From Smittium culicis (taxonomy: Eukaryota > Kickxellomycota > Harpellomycetes > Harpellales > Legeriomycetaceae): 44,994 bases of DNA. The notes below the pieces were generated by a model. It was not told the origin of the DNA. It did not search any database and saw nothing but the letters and a program-made list of their open reading frames with translations. Below, one piece after another: positions 12,195-22,814 of the stretch. The stretch spans positions 1 through 44,994 of the forward strand of contig LSSN01006061.1 of NCBI GenBank assembly GCA_001970855.1, given 5' to 3'. Position 1 is the first letter of the stretch. Every line of letters begins with the position of its first letter. A program made the translations under genes and the position numbers.

Positions 12195-14595
12195 ATGAGC
12201 AATGGATTGCGGCCATTTACGAGAGACAAGAAACATTCAAAGATGCTGCTGAGGCAGCAGCTTTCGATAAGCAATTCGGAAAATGAGACAGTTAGGATTG
12301 ACACGAACAATACCAAATTTCCAGGAAAACCACCGAAATCAGCAGCACCAGTTGCGAAAGGGGCGGTTTCAACAAGTGCGAAATTGAATCTGTCCGAGAA
12401 AGCAGAGATTGCGAAGAGGATGGCGCAAGGAGCAGCAAAGCCAGAGGTGAAGAAGGAGGCGCGCGAGTTCACAGATTACAGGCTGGTTTCAAGCGTGCCC
12501 ACGCGTACGCACAATGTGATGCGGTTCCAGAACTCGAATCAGGTGAACATGAAGGAGTTTATGCAGCCGATAAAGTTGCGGAGACGGGAGCGGTACCAGT
12601 ACAACAACCTTAAGAATCGTGATGCGGGCAAGGGAGCCGGCGAGGACGGGGCGGGTTCAGGAGACATTCAAGGTAGCTTGACCGTGGACGACAAAGATTC
12701 GGGAGAAGCCAAGCCTGCGTTTGGAGGAGCTAACAGCATTAGTAAGACAGATCCATCGATTATCGCACCGTATGGAGGAGGAGCACGTAACAAGCAATTG
12801 ATGTTTAAAAAGAGGACCAAACAAGTATTTTTTGCAGACGAAAAGCAACGAAAACTTAACATTGAAGAATCTAGACCTTGGATTTTAGAGGATTTTGATG
12901 GCGCGCAAAACTGGACAGGAACTTTAGAGGGTGGACAAAAATCAAATTATGTCCTTTTCGTTTTAATGGTATTGATTTTTTCAATATATAAATATTTATT
13001 TTTTAAGAGAGAATTGAATATATATATAATTCTAAGCGCTGGGCTCGTTTCTAAAATATTACGACTATTTTCTTTTTAAAGGATGATGGGTTTAAAGTGG
13101 TTCCAGTAGATAAATGGTACAAATTCTCTTCCAAGATAAAATATTCGACTTTAACTCTGGATGAAGCTGAGATAGAGGTATAGATTATTTTATAATATCA
13201 GCTTGTGAATTTAAAATTTAAATTATTTTAGTGCAAAAATTATAGTATTAATACTAAATTAATAAATATTTTTATAGCTTAAAAAGTCGCAAAAGACTGA
13301 AGTTCACGACCGTTGGCTTATGAAGAAAAGAGCAAAACAACTTGATGCAACTAAAAACGGGGAAGAGGATGGTAAAACAACAGCAATTAACAGTATAGCA
13401 TCTATTTTGTCAAAGACAGAGGCAGATGAGGTTAAAGTTAAGCCTAAGCTTGTTGAGTACGGAGATGAAATTGAGGAAGACGAAGATGGCGAGGCAGTTG
13501 TCGGGAAAAAGAAAAGGAATCTTCGAGGAGATGCTGATGAGGTTGACTTTGAAGACGATTTTGCAGACGACGAAGAGATGGCAGAGGATCTATTTGATGG
13601 GGTTGAAGAGGAAGCTGATAAAGAGGTATTTATGTTAATAATAATGATGATAATTTGATCTTAAAAAGCTGGTTCAGTTAGTATATTAAAGATATGCTAA
13701 GGCGTTTTTGGTAATGGGGGGAAGGATCTGTGATCATTGATAGATGTAGTTATTTGGGTATTGGCATCTTTATTTTAACTATATTCTTATTTATTAAACT
13801 TATAGGCTCCCGGGAAGAAGACGAATGCACTTGGAGGATCAGATGAGGAGGAAGAAGAGGATGAAGAGGAATCAAAGCTTGGATATGCAGGAAAAGAGAT
13901 GAAAGACTTGATGAAAAAGATCGAGAAAAATAAGGCATATGAGTCTGATAATGAAGACAACCCATACGTATCAGAGGTAAATTGATATTTTTTATTATTT
14001 CAATAATAATTTTTAAGTAATTTGAATTTTAGAGATTAAAGATCGATATACTTTGTAAAAAATTTTAAAAAAATAGCTTTCAGATCAAAGCGATGAGGAT
14101 GAAGATACGAAGAAGCAGGAGAGCAAAGATGATAATGTTACAGTAAAGACAGAGCAAGGGCATTCAGGTACAAGTGCTATGGGTAAAAGTTCAAGCGACA
14201 AGGATAGTGATGTGAAACCTAACATTATTAATGGAAATGATAATGATATGGGGAAATCACTTAGCTCAGCGAAAAAGAGGAAGAGGAATTTAGGGGAGGG
14301 ACAAGAATTAGGGGGCAATAGCGAGCAAAGTTCAAAGAAGGCTAATCAAGGCGGACTAGGGTCAACGAAAACAGCCCAACAGCAGCAGCCAGGGGAACAG
14401 GTAGATGCAACGTTGATAACAGAGCAAGAGGTGATTGAGCTTATCAAGATAGGGAATTTGACGACGAAAGATCTGATTGCGAAAGTGAAGAGAAAGCTAA
14501 AAGAGAACCCTTTGAACAGACTACGGATTTCAGATATTGTGAAGCGGGTGGCAACAATACGCGATGGGATTTTGGTATTGAAAGGAGCGAAATGA
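12195..14595 (+). CDS. TFG1: Transcription initiation factor TFIIF subunit alpha (RAP74/Tfg1)
   Basis: Five exons inferred from phase-compatible GT..AG introns: 12195-12968, 13082-13177, 13278-13625, 13806-13976 and 14077-14595, giving about 635 residues. The N-terminal part holds the RAP74 dimerisation region: MRFQNSNQVNMKEFMQPIKL at about 111-130, then WILEDFDGAQNWTGTLEGGQ, and across intron 1 DDGFKVVPVDKWYKF. The middle (about 300-480) is strongly acidic, as expected for the charged linker. The C-terminal 58 residues (from about 578) look like the RAP74 winged helix (NLTTKDLIAKVKRKL, then LRISDIVKRVATIRDGILVL) that binds the FCP1 phosphatase and TFIIB in animals and yeast. TFIIF escorts RNA polymerase II into the preinitiation complex. 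The least certain junction is the end of exon 1, where the donor follows NYVLFVLM. Exon GC is clearly higher than the flanks. Confidence 0.88.
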
Positions 14596-14899
14596 GGAAT
14601 AGAGATTTTTTTTATCACCTATCCCACAAAATTTTTTATTTTACTTTTCATCTATACATGTGCCCTAATATTTGAACTAGTTTTTTTTTTTTTAAAAAAA
14701 GTTTCGTTTTTTAGCTTTTAATTAGTATTTTTTTTATAAACCGATATTTTTATTTATAAATCGATATTCTATACTTTCTAATACCGAGTTTTATTATTCA
14801 CCTGATATTTAGTTAATTTTAATGAATTTTTGTCTAACAAAAAAACTATATTTTGTGCTTAAGTATAAATGAAATCTACTGCCACATGTACATTGTAGT

Positions 14900-14948
14900 G
14901 TGTATTTAGTAGTGAGCGTGTATTTAGTAGTGAGTGTGTATTTAGTGG
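14900..14948. repeat. 18-bp tandem repeat, about 2.7 copies
   Basis: Units GTGTATTTAGTAGTGAGC (14900-14917) and GTGTATTTAGTAGTGAGT (14918-14935) are followed by a partial unit to 14948. It lies about 300 bp after the TFG1 stop codon. Confidence 0.85.
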
Positions 14949-15395
14949 ATTGTATAGTAGAGGGTAGGGAAAGACGCTACACATATCGGGGATTTTTGGT
15001 AATAAGCTTGGGCGGATGAGAACTTTAGACTTATTGGAATTGCCTCGTTAGAAAAATTGACTGCATCTATTGGCCCTTCGAATAATGAATATTTTGTCCA
15101 ATAGCTGGTATTTTGCTCCATAGTATTAGGATAGCCAATTACCAGAGACTAAAGAAATTGAGCTGCAGGGCTTAATTGTCAGGCGCTAAAACGCTATTGG
15201 ACAGTAGAATATATGATTGGCGACGATCCATCTGCAGAATATTTTCGCAGCGAATGGCTGTCGAGAAAAGAATAAAGGTGAAGCCAGCTTAAAAATGATA
15301 GCCAAAAGAAACTTTGTATACTCTTTAGGGCAAAAAAACGACAGTGGTATTTTTTTTTTTGGGGCGGGGAGGAAACGCAGTGAGGTTTATTTTGA

Positions 15396-15445
15396 CACCA
15401 TTTGCATACAGCGACAATAATGTTGGCACCATTTGCATACAGCGA
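15396..15445. repeat. 19-bp perfect direct repeat, 31-bp spacing
   Basis: CACCATTTGCATACAGCGA occurs at 15396-15414 and again at 15427-15445. The sequence around them is non-coding and follows a poly-T/G-rich tract. Confidence 0.9.
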
Positions 15446-15877
15446 GTATTATGCAGTTTTGTTTATGCGCATTGGAAGAGTCGGAGCCGCATAAAAAAAT
15501 AGACAAAGAAAGTATACTCGGGCGACAGTTTTTTTTTCTTCTTTTTTTTTTTTTTTTTAGTGAGTTGTATAATTTTATGCCTGGAAATTTCTATCACGCA
15601 AATTCTTCTTTGAAAAATCAATCCTCCATTATTTGCTTGATTTTTTTCTTTCATATTTAAAATTTTAAATATAGTTTTCCCTCTTTTGCTTTTTGTTTCT
15701 TTTGAAAAAGGACATTATTTTTTCTATAGTATATATCTACCAGCCTACTCCTTCCTCTCAATTTCTCTTTACTCCCTACAAATAACAATCTAGTATTCAT
15801 CTGATATTTTTTCGTACTCTTCTTTTATTCTAATCTGCTATTAACCCCAACTACCATTACCAATCAATCCCCTCATA

Positions 15878-16969
15878 ATGAATGAAGAAGATCTAGTTCC
15901 AATCCAAACTGAAGGTTACCAAGTAGGTGAAAAAAAGACCTTAGAAGAATATGAGAAGCTTGATGCTAACGACGAGTCTCTACGCAAATGGAAAGAATCT
16001 CTTGGCCTCAACAAAATCTCAAACGCCTCTCCCTCTGATGATCCTAGAAAAGTCATTGTCACTGCTCTTGTTCTCGAAGTAGCTGATCGCGATGACGTCG
16101 TCATGGACGTATCCTCGCCTGGTAATATCTATATCTCATTTCACCTTTCACATATTATATCTAGTCCCACTTTACCCAATACGATTCTCGCCTTTCAATC
16201 TTTTTTTTTTAAATTTATACTATTATTAACTTCCGCCCTTCTCTTATTTAGAGGCCATTGCTGCACTCAAAAAGACCCCTCTTGTCATCAAAGAAGGAAT
16301 TGCATACCGCCTCAAGATCAGATTCAGGTTACTTTCATACTTTTCTCATTCTTTATCTTTTTTTTTTACTTAAACAATAACTAGCACTCATATTGATCTG
16401 CCCTTATAGTAACCTCTTTTTACTCCGTTATTAGAATTCAACACGACGTTATTTCCGGCCTTAAATATTTACACGCCGTTAAACGAACTGGAATTACCTG
16501 TAAGTTTTTTTACTTGATCCTTTAACCAATATTCTTCTGTATCTTTCCAAAATATTAAATGGCTTATTTTATTATTACCACTTCTTAATAGTTGATCGCA
16601 CACAAGAAATGCTTGGCAGCTACGGTCCCTCCGACAAAGAATACGAAAAGAAGGTTTGTACTATTAGTACTATTATTATCCCTATTTCCCATACTCAATT
16701 ACTTATATTATTGCCTATAATACTTCTAGTTCCTACCTGAGGAAGCACCTTCTGGTCTAATCGCCCGCGGAAAGTACACTGTTAAGGTACACCTACATTT
16801 TTTTAATTACTTATTTTCCTTTAATGAATCTAAATCTTAACCTTTGATATAAAATCTAATTATTATAAATTCTTTATAATTTAAAAAATAGAGCAAATTT
16901 GTTGACGATGATAATATTTGCCACTTGGAATGGGAATGGGTCATGGAAATCAAAAAAGATTGGAATTAA
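15878..16969 (+). CDS. RDI1: Rho GDP-dissociation inhibitor (RhoGDI)
   Basis: Six exons, 15878-16121, 16252-16327, 16435-16499, 16592-16653, 16730-16786 and 16892-16969, join in phase to 193 residues, a normal RhoGDI length. Residues of about 1-60 form the flexible regulatory arm (LDANDESLRKWKESLGL). The rest is the immunoglobulin-like fold that holds the prenyl group of Rho GTPases: VIKEGIAYRLKIRFRIQHDV, then GLKYLHAVKRTGI, the hallmark MLGSYGPSDKEYEK, EEAPSGLIARGKYTVKSKFV and the terminal WEWVMEIKKDWN. The family extracts GDP-bound Cdc42 and Rho from membranes and keeps them soluble in the cytosol, so it controls polarity and actin. All five introns are GT..AG and T-rich. A 19-codon exon 5 is bounded by two phase-0 introns. 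It converges on the bL12m gene with 266 bp between stop codons. Confidence 0.95.
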
Positions 16970-17100
16970 GGATTTTATAATGAATAGGAATTGAGTATTT
17001 TATTCGACTATATAGTATTCCTTTTTTTTTTAGTTAATCGTGCCAATTTTACTTAGTTTGTTCTATTTATTATTTTTTAAAAATGCTACCTTTTTTTATC

Positions 17101-17106
17101 AATAAA
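17101..17106 (+). promoter_or_regulatory. Possible polyadenylation signal of RDI1
   Basis: AATAAA lies 132 bp after the RDI1 stop and is followed by an A-rich stretch. It is a plausible cleavage signal, but in such AT-rich DNA the hexamer is also expected by chance. Confidence 0.35.
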
Positions 17107-17235
17107 ATTTTTTAAAAAAAAAAACGACTTTTATTTTGAGGTTTATATGTTGGATAATATTAAATAATATTAAAAAAGAAAAGATAAAGATGAAGAAAAG
17201 GAGGGAAATAGAGAAGAGGTAGATAGAGAGAAGGA

Positions 17236-18132
17236 TTATTCTAGGTGAATGGTGGCGCCTAAAGCTTCCAAGGTGGCTTTAATTTTCTCAGCTTCATCTT
17301 TGGGGACGTTTTCTTTGATGACTTTAGGAGCTTCTTCAACGAACTTCTTTGCAGCAATAAGGTTGAGTTCGGGCAATAGAGCTTTGATCTCTCTAATTAC
17401 CTTGGCTTTTTGGGCAGGATCAAATTTGTCTAGCTTGATAGTATAGTCGCTCTTGGCAGCTGGCTTCTCCTATTTGATTATTATTGTAATTTTAATTTAT
17501 TTATATTTAATTTTTTTTTAATTATTAAAAGTTAAAGGGAGTGGGGGGATGAACCTCGACAGGGGCGGCAGCGGCGGCGGCAGGTTGGGCAGGACCTGAA
17601 GCGACGTGGATAGCTTCTGTGATATTAAAACGAGCCTAATGAGGAGGGGGGGGTGGGGGAAGTAAAATAGAAAATATTAATACTAAAAGTGGGAGAGGAG
17701 AGAAAATAAAGATAGGAGGGGGGGGGGGAGAGAGATACTTTTAGGGCATCGACGAGTTGGGAGGTTTCTAGAAGGGTCAATTTAGAGATATCATCGATAA
17801 TGGAGACGAGTTTAGGATCGACTGGAGCGGAAGCGGTGGTGTTGGGGATAGGCAGAGGGTTAGACTCGCCGGCAGCAGCAGGTGATGCTCTTGAGGCGGT
17901 GACAGAGAAAGCGCGGGAAGTAGCAGGGTTAGCTACGAATCTGGCTGTATTGATTATGCGCGAAGAAATTCTCTACATAATAAAGAAAGTTAAACATTGG
18001 GATGTGGATAAGTATGGATGAGCAAGTAAAGTATTATAGAAAAGGCGATATTGGGCAGTTTTCAATAAGGTAAAAGTGTAAATGGAGCGGATGTGGGGGG
18101 GGGGGTAGGCGAGAATAGTTACTTACAAACAT
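17236..18132 (-). CDS. MRPL12: Mitochondrial ribosomal protein bL12m (L7/L12)
   Basis: Read on the minus strand, four exons (18132-18127, 17972-17739, 17635-17555, 17469-17236) encode about 184 residues. Exon 1 is only six bases (ATG TTT) before a perfect GTAAGT donor. It is needed because exon 2 contains no methionine before the mature protein. Residues 1 to about 40 (MFRISSRIINTARFVANP) are Arg/Ser-rich without acidic residues, a typical matrix-targeting presequence. Residues of about 65-105 match the N-terminal dimerisation helix region (LTLLETSQLVDALK). An Ala/Pro hinge (PAQPAAAAAAPVE) is followed by the conserved C-terminal domain, including VIREIKALLPELNLIAAKKF and EEAPKVIKENVPKDEAEKIK. 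In ribosomes this stalk protein recruits translation GTPases. Introns 1 and 2 each hold a run of 11 C on the sense strand soon after the donor. Confidence 0.9.
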
Positions 18133-18763
18133 TTTATGGATTTTGATTTTAAGGATTGATCAATGTCGAAAGTTTATAGTTGTCGAAGATAATAATCGAA
18201 ATCTAATGTTTGAAATGTGTAGTTTTATAGTTAGTTTTGATTAGTAAAGAGGAGAGAATTGACTAAATATTAAAAACTAGGAAAAGGGAGAATCACTTTG
18301 ATACAAAATCTTGAAAAATAAAGTCTAAAGCTAAGAAAAATAGTCAAATGTCTATGGAATAAGATAGAAAAACTAATTAGCAACTTGCTTTATTTTCTGG
18401 CTGTATAGTAAGATAGTAAAAAAAAAGAACTTTTTCTTTTTTAATCAGCTATTATGATACATTCAACAATTCAACTAAAAAAAAAAAGCCTTTTTCTTTA
18501 ATCTAATCTGATCTTTGATCGTCCAATAACCACATCAAGTCATATTTTATAATTAGTGATGATTGGCTATATCTGATTTAATCAGCTAATATAGCGAAAT
18601 TATTGGATAGCCATGGTTGATCTATGATTTATGGGAGAGAAGTTTTAGTTTCTTCCACTTAAAATATAGATGCTTTATTTTCTTTTTTTTTTTTTTTTGG
18701 TTGCTGTGATAACTTTATACTGATAAAAGAAAAAACAAATATATCAACTCAAATCCATAACTT

Positions 18764-18856
18764 GTATGCAGACATTAAAAAAAGCGAGTTTTAGTGTATG
18801 CAGACACAAAAAAAGTGATTTTTAGTGTATGCAGACATAAAAAAAGTGATTCCTTG
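18764..18856. repeat. 31-32-bp tandem repeat, three copies
   Basis: Each unit begins GTATGCAGACA, continues with seven or so A and then GTGATTTTTAGT or a close variant; units start at 18764, 18796 and 18827. A fourth decayed unit (GCAGACGT plus poly-A) is visible near 18898. Confidence 0.85.
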
Positions 18857-19095
18857 AACCTTAAAGTAGAGTAAAAAAAGAGGACTTGGAATATAAAGCA
18901 GACGTAAAAAAAAAAAAAGAGGGGTTTGAAAACATTGGGAATTTTGTGAGAGAAAAGAGTTTAAAAGTCGAATGACGTCAACGGCATCTTCTTAATTTAG
19001 CCATAGTTTTATACTGCATATTTTCCAGGCTTTGTATTCTGAAGCCCAAAACAGCTGCCAATTTCTTCCCCAAATTCCCCCTAATAATTAAAAGC

Positions 19096-19143
19096 TCGAA
19101 TTACGCAAAATTATTTAGCAGATCGAATTACGCATAATTATTT
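19096..19143. repeat. 27-bp-period direct repeat upstream of CDS1
   Basis: TCGAATTACGCAAAATTATTT at 19096 recurs as a one-to-two-base variant at 19123. It lies about 260-310 bp upstream of the CDS1 start, within its likely promoter. Confidence 0.75.
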
Positions 19144-19405
19144 CATAAAATAACAATCTGTTACTACTTGCACCAATATTATATTATATTATATTATACT
19201 ATATTTTATTCACACTTACTCTCTCTTTAATATAAGTGTACACTCCTCCCCAATCCCCTTTTCAACTCCGTCTTCCTATTACTTTCAAACTCATACCTCA
19301 CTTACCATTTATTCCCTGCACCAAAAGCCTTTTTTTTTCCCATCACCCTACCGAGTATTGTTAAATATCCCTCTTCGTACTCCTCAATCTTAAAACTAGT
19401 AAGCT

Positions 19406-21827
19406 ATGGGTGCCATTGATGACTCTTACGAATTCACTCAGCCAACTCAGCCTACTCAACCAATCGAGGATTTAACGCAAGCCCCTGACGACGACCCTGA
19501 ATCCTCAAACCAAAACGTAAAGCCCGTCGGAACTCTCGTCAAAATCACTGGCAACATTGCCCAAGACTTTAACCTATTCCTCAACGTCCCCATCCTCATA
19601 GGAAGACACAGAACTAGCGACATCATCGTCAACAGCACCTTCTCCTCAAACAGACACTGTAAAATAACCGCCCTCGAATCAACCGCTGCCGACGGCTTCA
19701 TCGTAGTTTGCGAAGACCATAGCTCAAACGGAACCCTATGGAACGGAAAAAATATCGGAAAGGGCAACAAAGTCCTCCTAACCCATGGCGACACCCTCGA
19801 AATTAAACGCGGAAACTACTTCACTTACCTCCAAAAAAACAGATCCTCAAACAAAAGCGACGAAGACTTGGAACTAAATGTAAGCCTACCCATTCACATT
19901 CCCTTTTACCTTTTAACTATCCTTTCCTCTACCCATTCACTTTTTACCTTTTGACTACCCTTTCCTCTACCTATTCACTTTTTACGTTTTAATAATCCTA
20001 TTTCTATACCCAAATATCTACGCTTCTCCTCAAGATAAATAGCGTATACCAAATTACTGATAAAGTCCTGGGTTCGTAAGTCAGCCCCCCCCCCCCCATC
20101 TTAGTTTCCTTATCTCATTTATATTTTTTATGTAAAAAAATATAATAACTACATAACCTTTTAATTAGTGGGACCTTTGCAAAAGTCAATCTGGCAATAA
20201 GAAAAGATACTCAAACCCAAGTCGCTGTCAAAATCATGAAAAAAAAAGATAGACTAAACCCTGGTTCAATGGGCGGTGGTACTAATTATATTGACGAAAT
20301 CAATCTTCTCCGTGCATTTGATCACGTAACTAACCTCCCATACCCCCTCTCCTTTTACCTTCTCCTTTCAACTACTTCCACTAACCGCACTTATTTTATC
20401 ACTTAGCCTAATATCATGAGAGTGACTGACGTAATAGAAACTGAAAAAAAAGTTTACGTCTTTATGCCTCTGTAAGTCCCATATATCCCCTTCCCTTATT
20501 TTAGCTACATTTCTCGTCCTCCCCCCCCCCATTCACTTTAATTTATTCTTCTATCAACTAAAATTTAGTGTTTCTGGCGGCGACCTCTTTGACCAAATAA
20601 TTAAATCCGGCTCTTTATTCGAAGAAGAATCTAAATTCATCACTTACCAAATGCTTCTAGCATTAAAGGTAATCACTCAATGTTTATATCATAACTAGTT
20701 CATTAAATTTTCCAAATAACAATATAACTTTATGCTTTTTGTATAGTATTTACACGATCGAAATATCTCTCATCGTGATGTAAAACCTGAAAACATTTTA
20801 ATGGATTCAAAAGATTCATTTTCAATTGCTATGTTAAGTGATTTTGGAATGGCTAGAACTACTGATCCAAATAATAGAATGCAAACTATTTGTGGGACCT
20901 TTCAGTATATCGCCCCCGAAATCATTAAATCTGGAATGGATAAAAATCCTACAAACAAACCAGGCTATAGTATGGCTGTCGACTGCTGGAGTTTAGGAAT
21001 CGTTGTCTACGCTATGCTTTCTGGTACTTGCCCAAATTCTTTACTACTCCAACACTCATATAAATATTTTTATCATAATCCTCTAAAATCGTTTTGACCA
21101 TTCTTTCTTTTTTTTTTTTTTCAATCTACAAATAGGCATGTTACCATTTTCTTCGCCAGACGGAAACGATAATATTCTATTCAAGCAAATTCTAACTGGC
21201 GCTGTTGATTTTTCTGATAAAGTGTGGAATAAAGTCAGTCCATTAGGTATACTTTCTCCCTTTTTTTTCCTTTTTCCTTTTTCCCTCTTATTTTTCTACT
21301 TGAGCTTTCACTTTTTTTTTTAATCCATTTCCTTATAATTTTAACCCGTTTTTTTTTTAATATAAAATTTTACTTTAGCTATCGCTTTTATAAAAAGATT
21401 ACTACTAACAGACCCAACTAAACGGATGTCAGTACAAGAAGCATTTAGCGATCCGTGGATTAAGAGTGCCTTAGCAGACTTGGCATTACTTTACAAAAAA
21501 AAGCTTATTAAATATAGAGAAAATCTAATAAACATAAAGCCAGAACCTGTTAAAAAAGAAACTAAACCAACTACCAATGGCAAAAACAACTTGGCTGAGC
21601 CAAGCCCTAAACACAACCCACAAAAACGCCCGCTAAACCAAATTGAATCCCCAGTTAAGTATAGCGAAGAAAGCATCAATTCAATACCGCATACAGAAAG
21701 GATTATCAAATCACCAGTTAGACAAATTGTTAATAAACCAAAACTTAATAACTGCGACATTGAGAGTTTCAAATTCGAAAAAATGTCTCCCCCAAAAACA
21801 CATGCAAGCGAGCGAAGAAAAGCTTGA
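19406..21827 (+). CDS. CDS1: Checkpoint kinase of the Cds1/Rad53/Chk2 family
   Basis: Eight exons (19406-19879, 20035-20075, 20169-20325, 20407-20471, 20569-20668, 20747-21023, 21136-21246, 21379-21827) join to 557 residues. The N-terminus holds four TQ sites at residues 11, 14, 17 and 24, an ATM/ATR-type target cluster. An FHA domain (about 43-137) follows with G66-R67-H68, S81-x-x-H84 and N108-G109, the phosphothreonine-binding residues. The protein kinase domain (about 164-440) has the glycine loop GSGTFAKV, K193 in VAVKIM, H288-R289-D290 in HRDVKPEN, D311-F312-G313 and the APE at 335-337. The order TQ cluster, FHA, kinase is that of Chk2. This family is switched on by ATM/ATR kinases after DNA damage or fork stalling, through FHA-mediated dimerisation. 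The tail (from about 440) is basic, Lys/Pro-rich and probably carries a nuclear localisation signal. One FHA only, unlike the two of yeast Rad53. Introns 2 and 4 hold runs of 13 and 10 C. Confidence 0.94.
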
Positions 21828-22814
21828 ATCCATTTCCCTTTTTTTTTTTTGTATTAAATAAAAAATAAAAATTCTTTTCTTTTCTTTTCTTTTCTTTTTC
21901 ACCTTGAAAAATAAAAATTAGCGAGGTTTTAATAACCTGTTTTTTTATACTAAAATATTACGCAGCTTAATGATAAATATTTAACCTGCTAAATTTTCTT
22001 ATACTTTTTTTTTTTCATAATTTACTTGAACTTGATACGTTTATATGGCTATACTCCACCATTTTCGATGCATATAGTTCATGGGTCTTGTTATGGGTAA
22101 AGTCAGTAAGTTTATGAGCAAAGGAATGGTACAACTTGCTAAAAGTAACAAATTTGTGAGTGGTATGTGAATAGTAGAATTGGAAGATATGTGATTTAAA
22201 AAATTTTTTGGATTATGTGGTTTTTTATTGCTAATATAAATTGGAGGTGAAGTGAATATATGAATTGCTTTAAATTGGCAATAAATAAATTGGAAAAGGT
22301 TTTGTTTGGATAGAAATAAAATAAAATAAAATAAAACGGGAGAAACGTGGAGAGCCCTTTTTGTTAGCTTTTATTGGCCTAATAGAAATTATACAAAGTT
22401 AGGCCATTCAGTATTACTACTTTTTTCTTTTAATATTTATTTACTTTAGTGAACCATAAAGGCTTCTTTCCATAACTAAATTGACTTATTTTATTCAAGC
22501 TTTATTTATACTCTTTTTTAATTTTTGGTACATTTATTTATTACGTTCCTTTAAATTTATTACTCAATATTTTTATAATAAAAATATTCGATCTTCATCC
22601 TATTTCCCACAACCTTCTCTCCCCTCTCCCCTCCCTTCCTCCCAAAAATTATACACCATCTCGAATCATAGTAGTTCAGAACAACTTTTATCTCACTTAT
22701 GTTTATACCCGCTTTATAAATATATACTCGCATATACTCGCACCGGTCATACTAACATATTCAAAATTTTAATTCGATATAGCCTTAAATAGAATTCATA
22801 ATAGAAAATATTCT
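21828..22814. other. Intergenic CDS1 to PNK-like gene
   Basis: AT-rich spacer with a CTTTT pentanucleotide tract (about 21874-21899) shortly after the CDS1 stop, an AAAAT tract at about 22315-22336 and a pyrimidine-rich block around 22590-22640 upstream of the next gene. A 103-codon open frame at 22481-22792 has no recognisable domain and unlikely composition, and I do not call it a gene. Confidence 0.55.

Larger units (their letters stand above)
14596..15877. other. Intergenic TFG1-RDI1, rich in short repeats
   Basis: Contains poly-T and poly-A runs, an 18-bp tandem repeat (14900-14948), an 11-bp perfect inverted repeat containing CCAAT (15095-15105 and 15193-15203), a 19-bp direct repeat (15396-15414 and 15427-15445) and a diverged duplicated block ending in poly-T (from about 15316 and 15512). 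The segment 15701-15877 before RDI1 is pyrimidine-rich on the plus strand, as are other 5' regions here. Open frames at 15217-15660 are not convincing genes. Confidence 0.6.
18133..19405. other. Divergent promoter region MRPL12 / CDS1
   Basis: 1.27 kb between two genes transcribed away from each other. It contains a 31-32-bp tandem array (18764 to about 18856), a 27-bp-period direct repeat (19096 and 19123), a TTATA microsatellite near 19178-19200 that could serve as a TATA region for CDS1, ATTGG/CCAAT pentamers near 18515-18605, and a pyrimidine-rich block just before the CDS1 ATG. No gene was recognised. Confidence 0.6.

Noticed and set aside
15217..15660. Open frames of 61-75 codons between TFG1 and RDI1
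   Set aside because: They span the short repeats and homopolymer runs, giving poly-Phe or poly-Lys stretches, and show no protein similarity that I recognise.
20035..20668. Second FHA domain as in Rad53
   Set aside because: The sequence after the kinase domain is a short basic tail without GR, SxxH or NG motifs, so the protein has one FHA domain, as in Cds1/Chk2.
22481..22792. 103-codon open frame before the PNK-like gene
   Set aside because: Phe/Tyr/Ser-rich translation typical of AT-rich and pyrimidine-rich noncoding DNA, no domain, and it sits in the likely promoter of the next gene.
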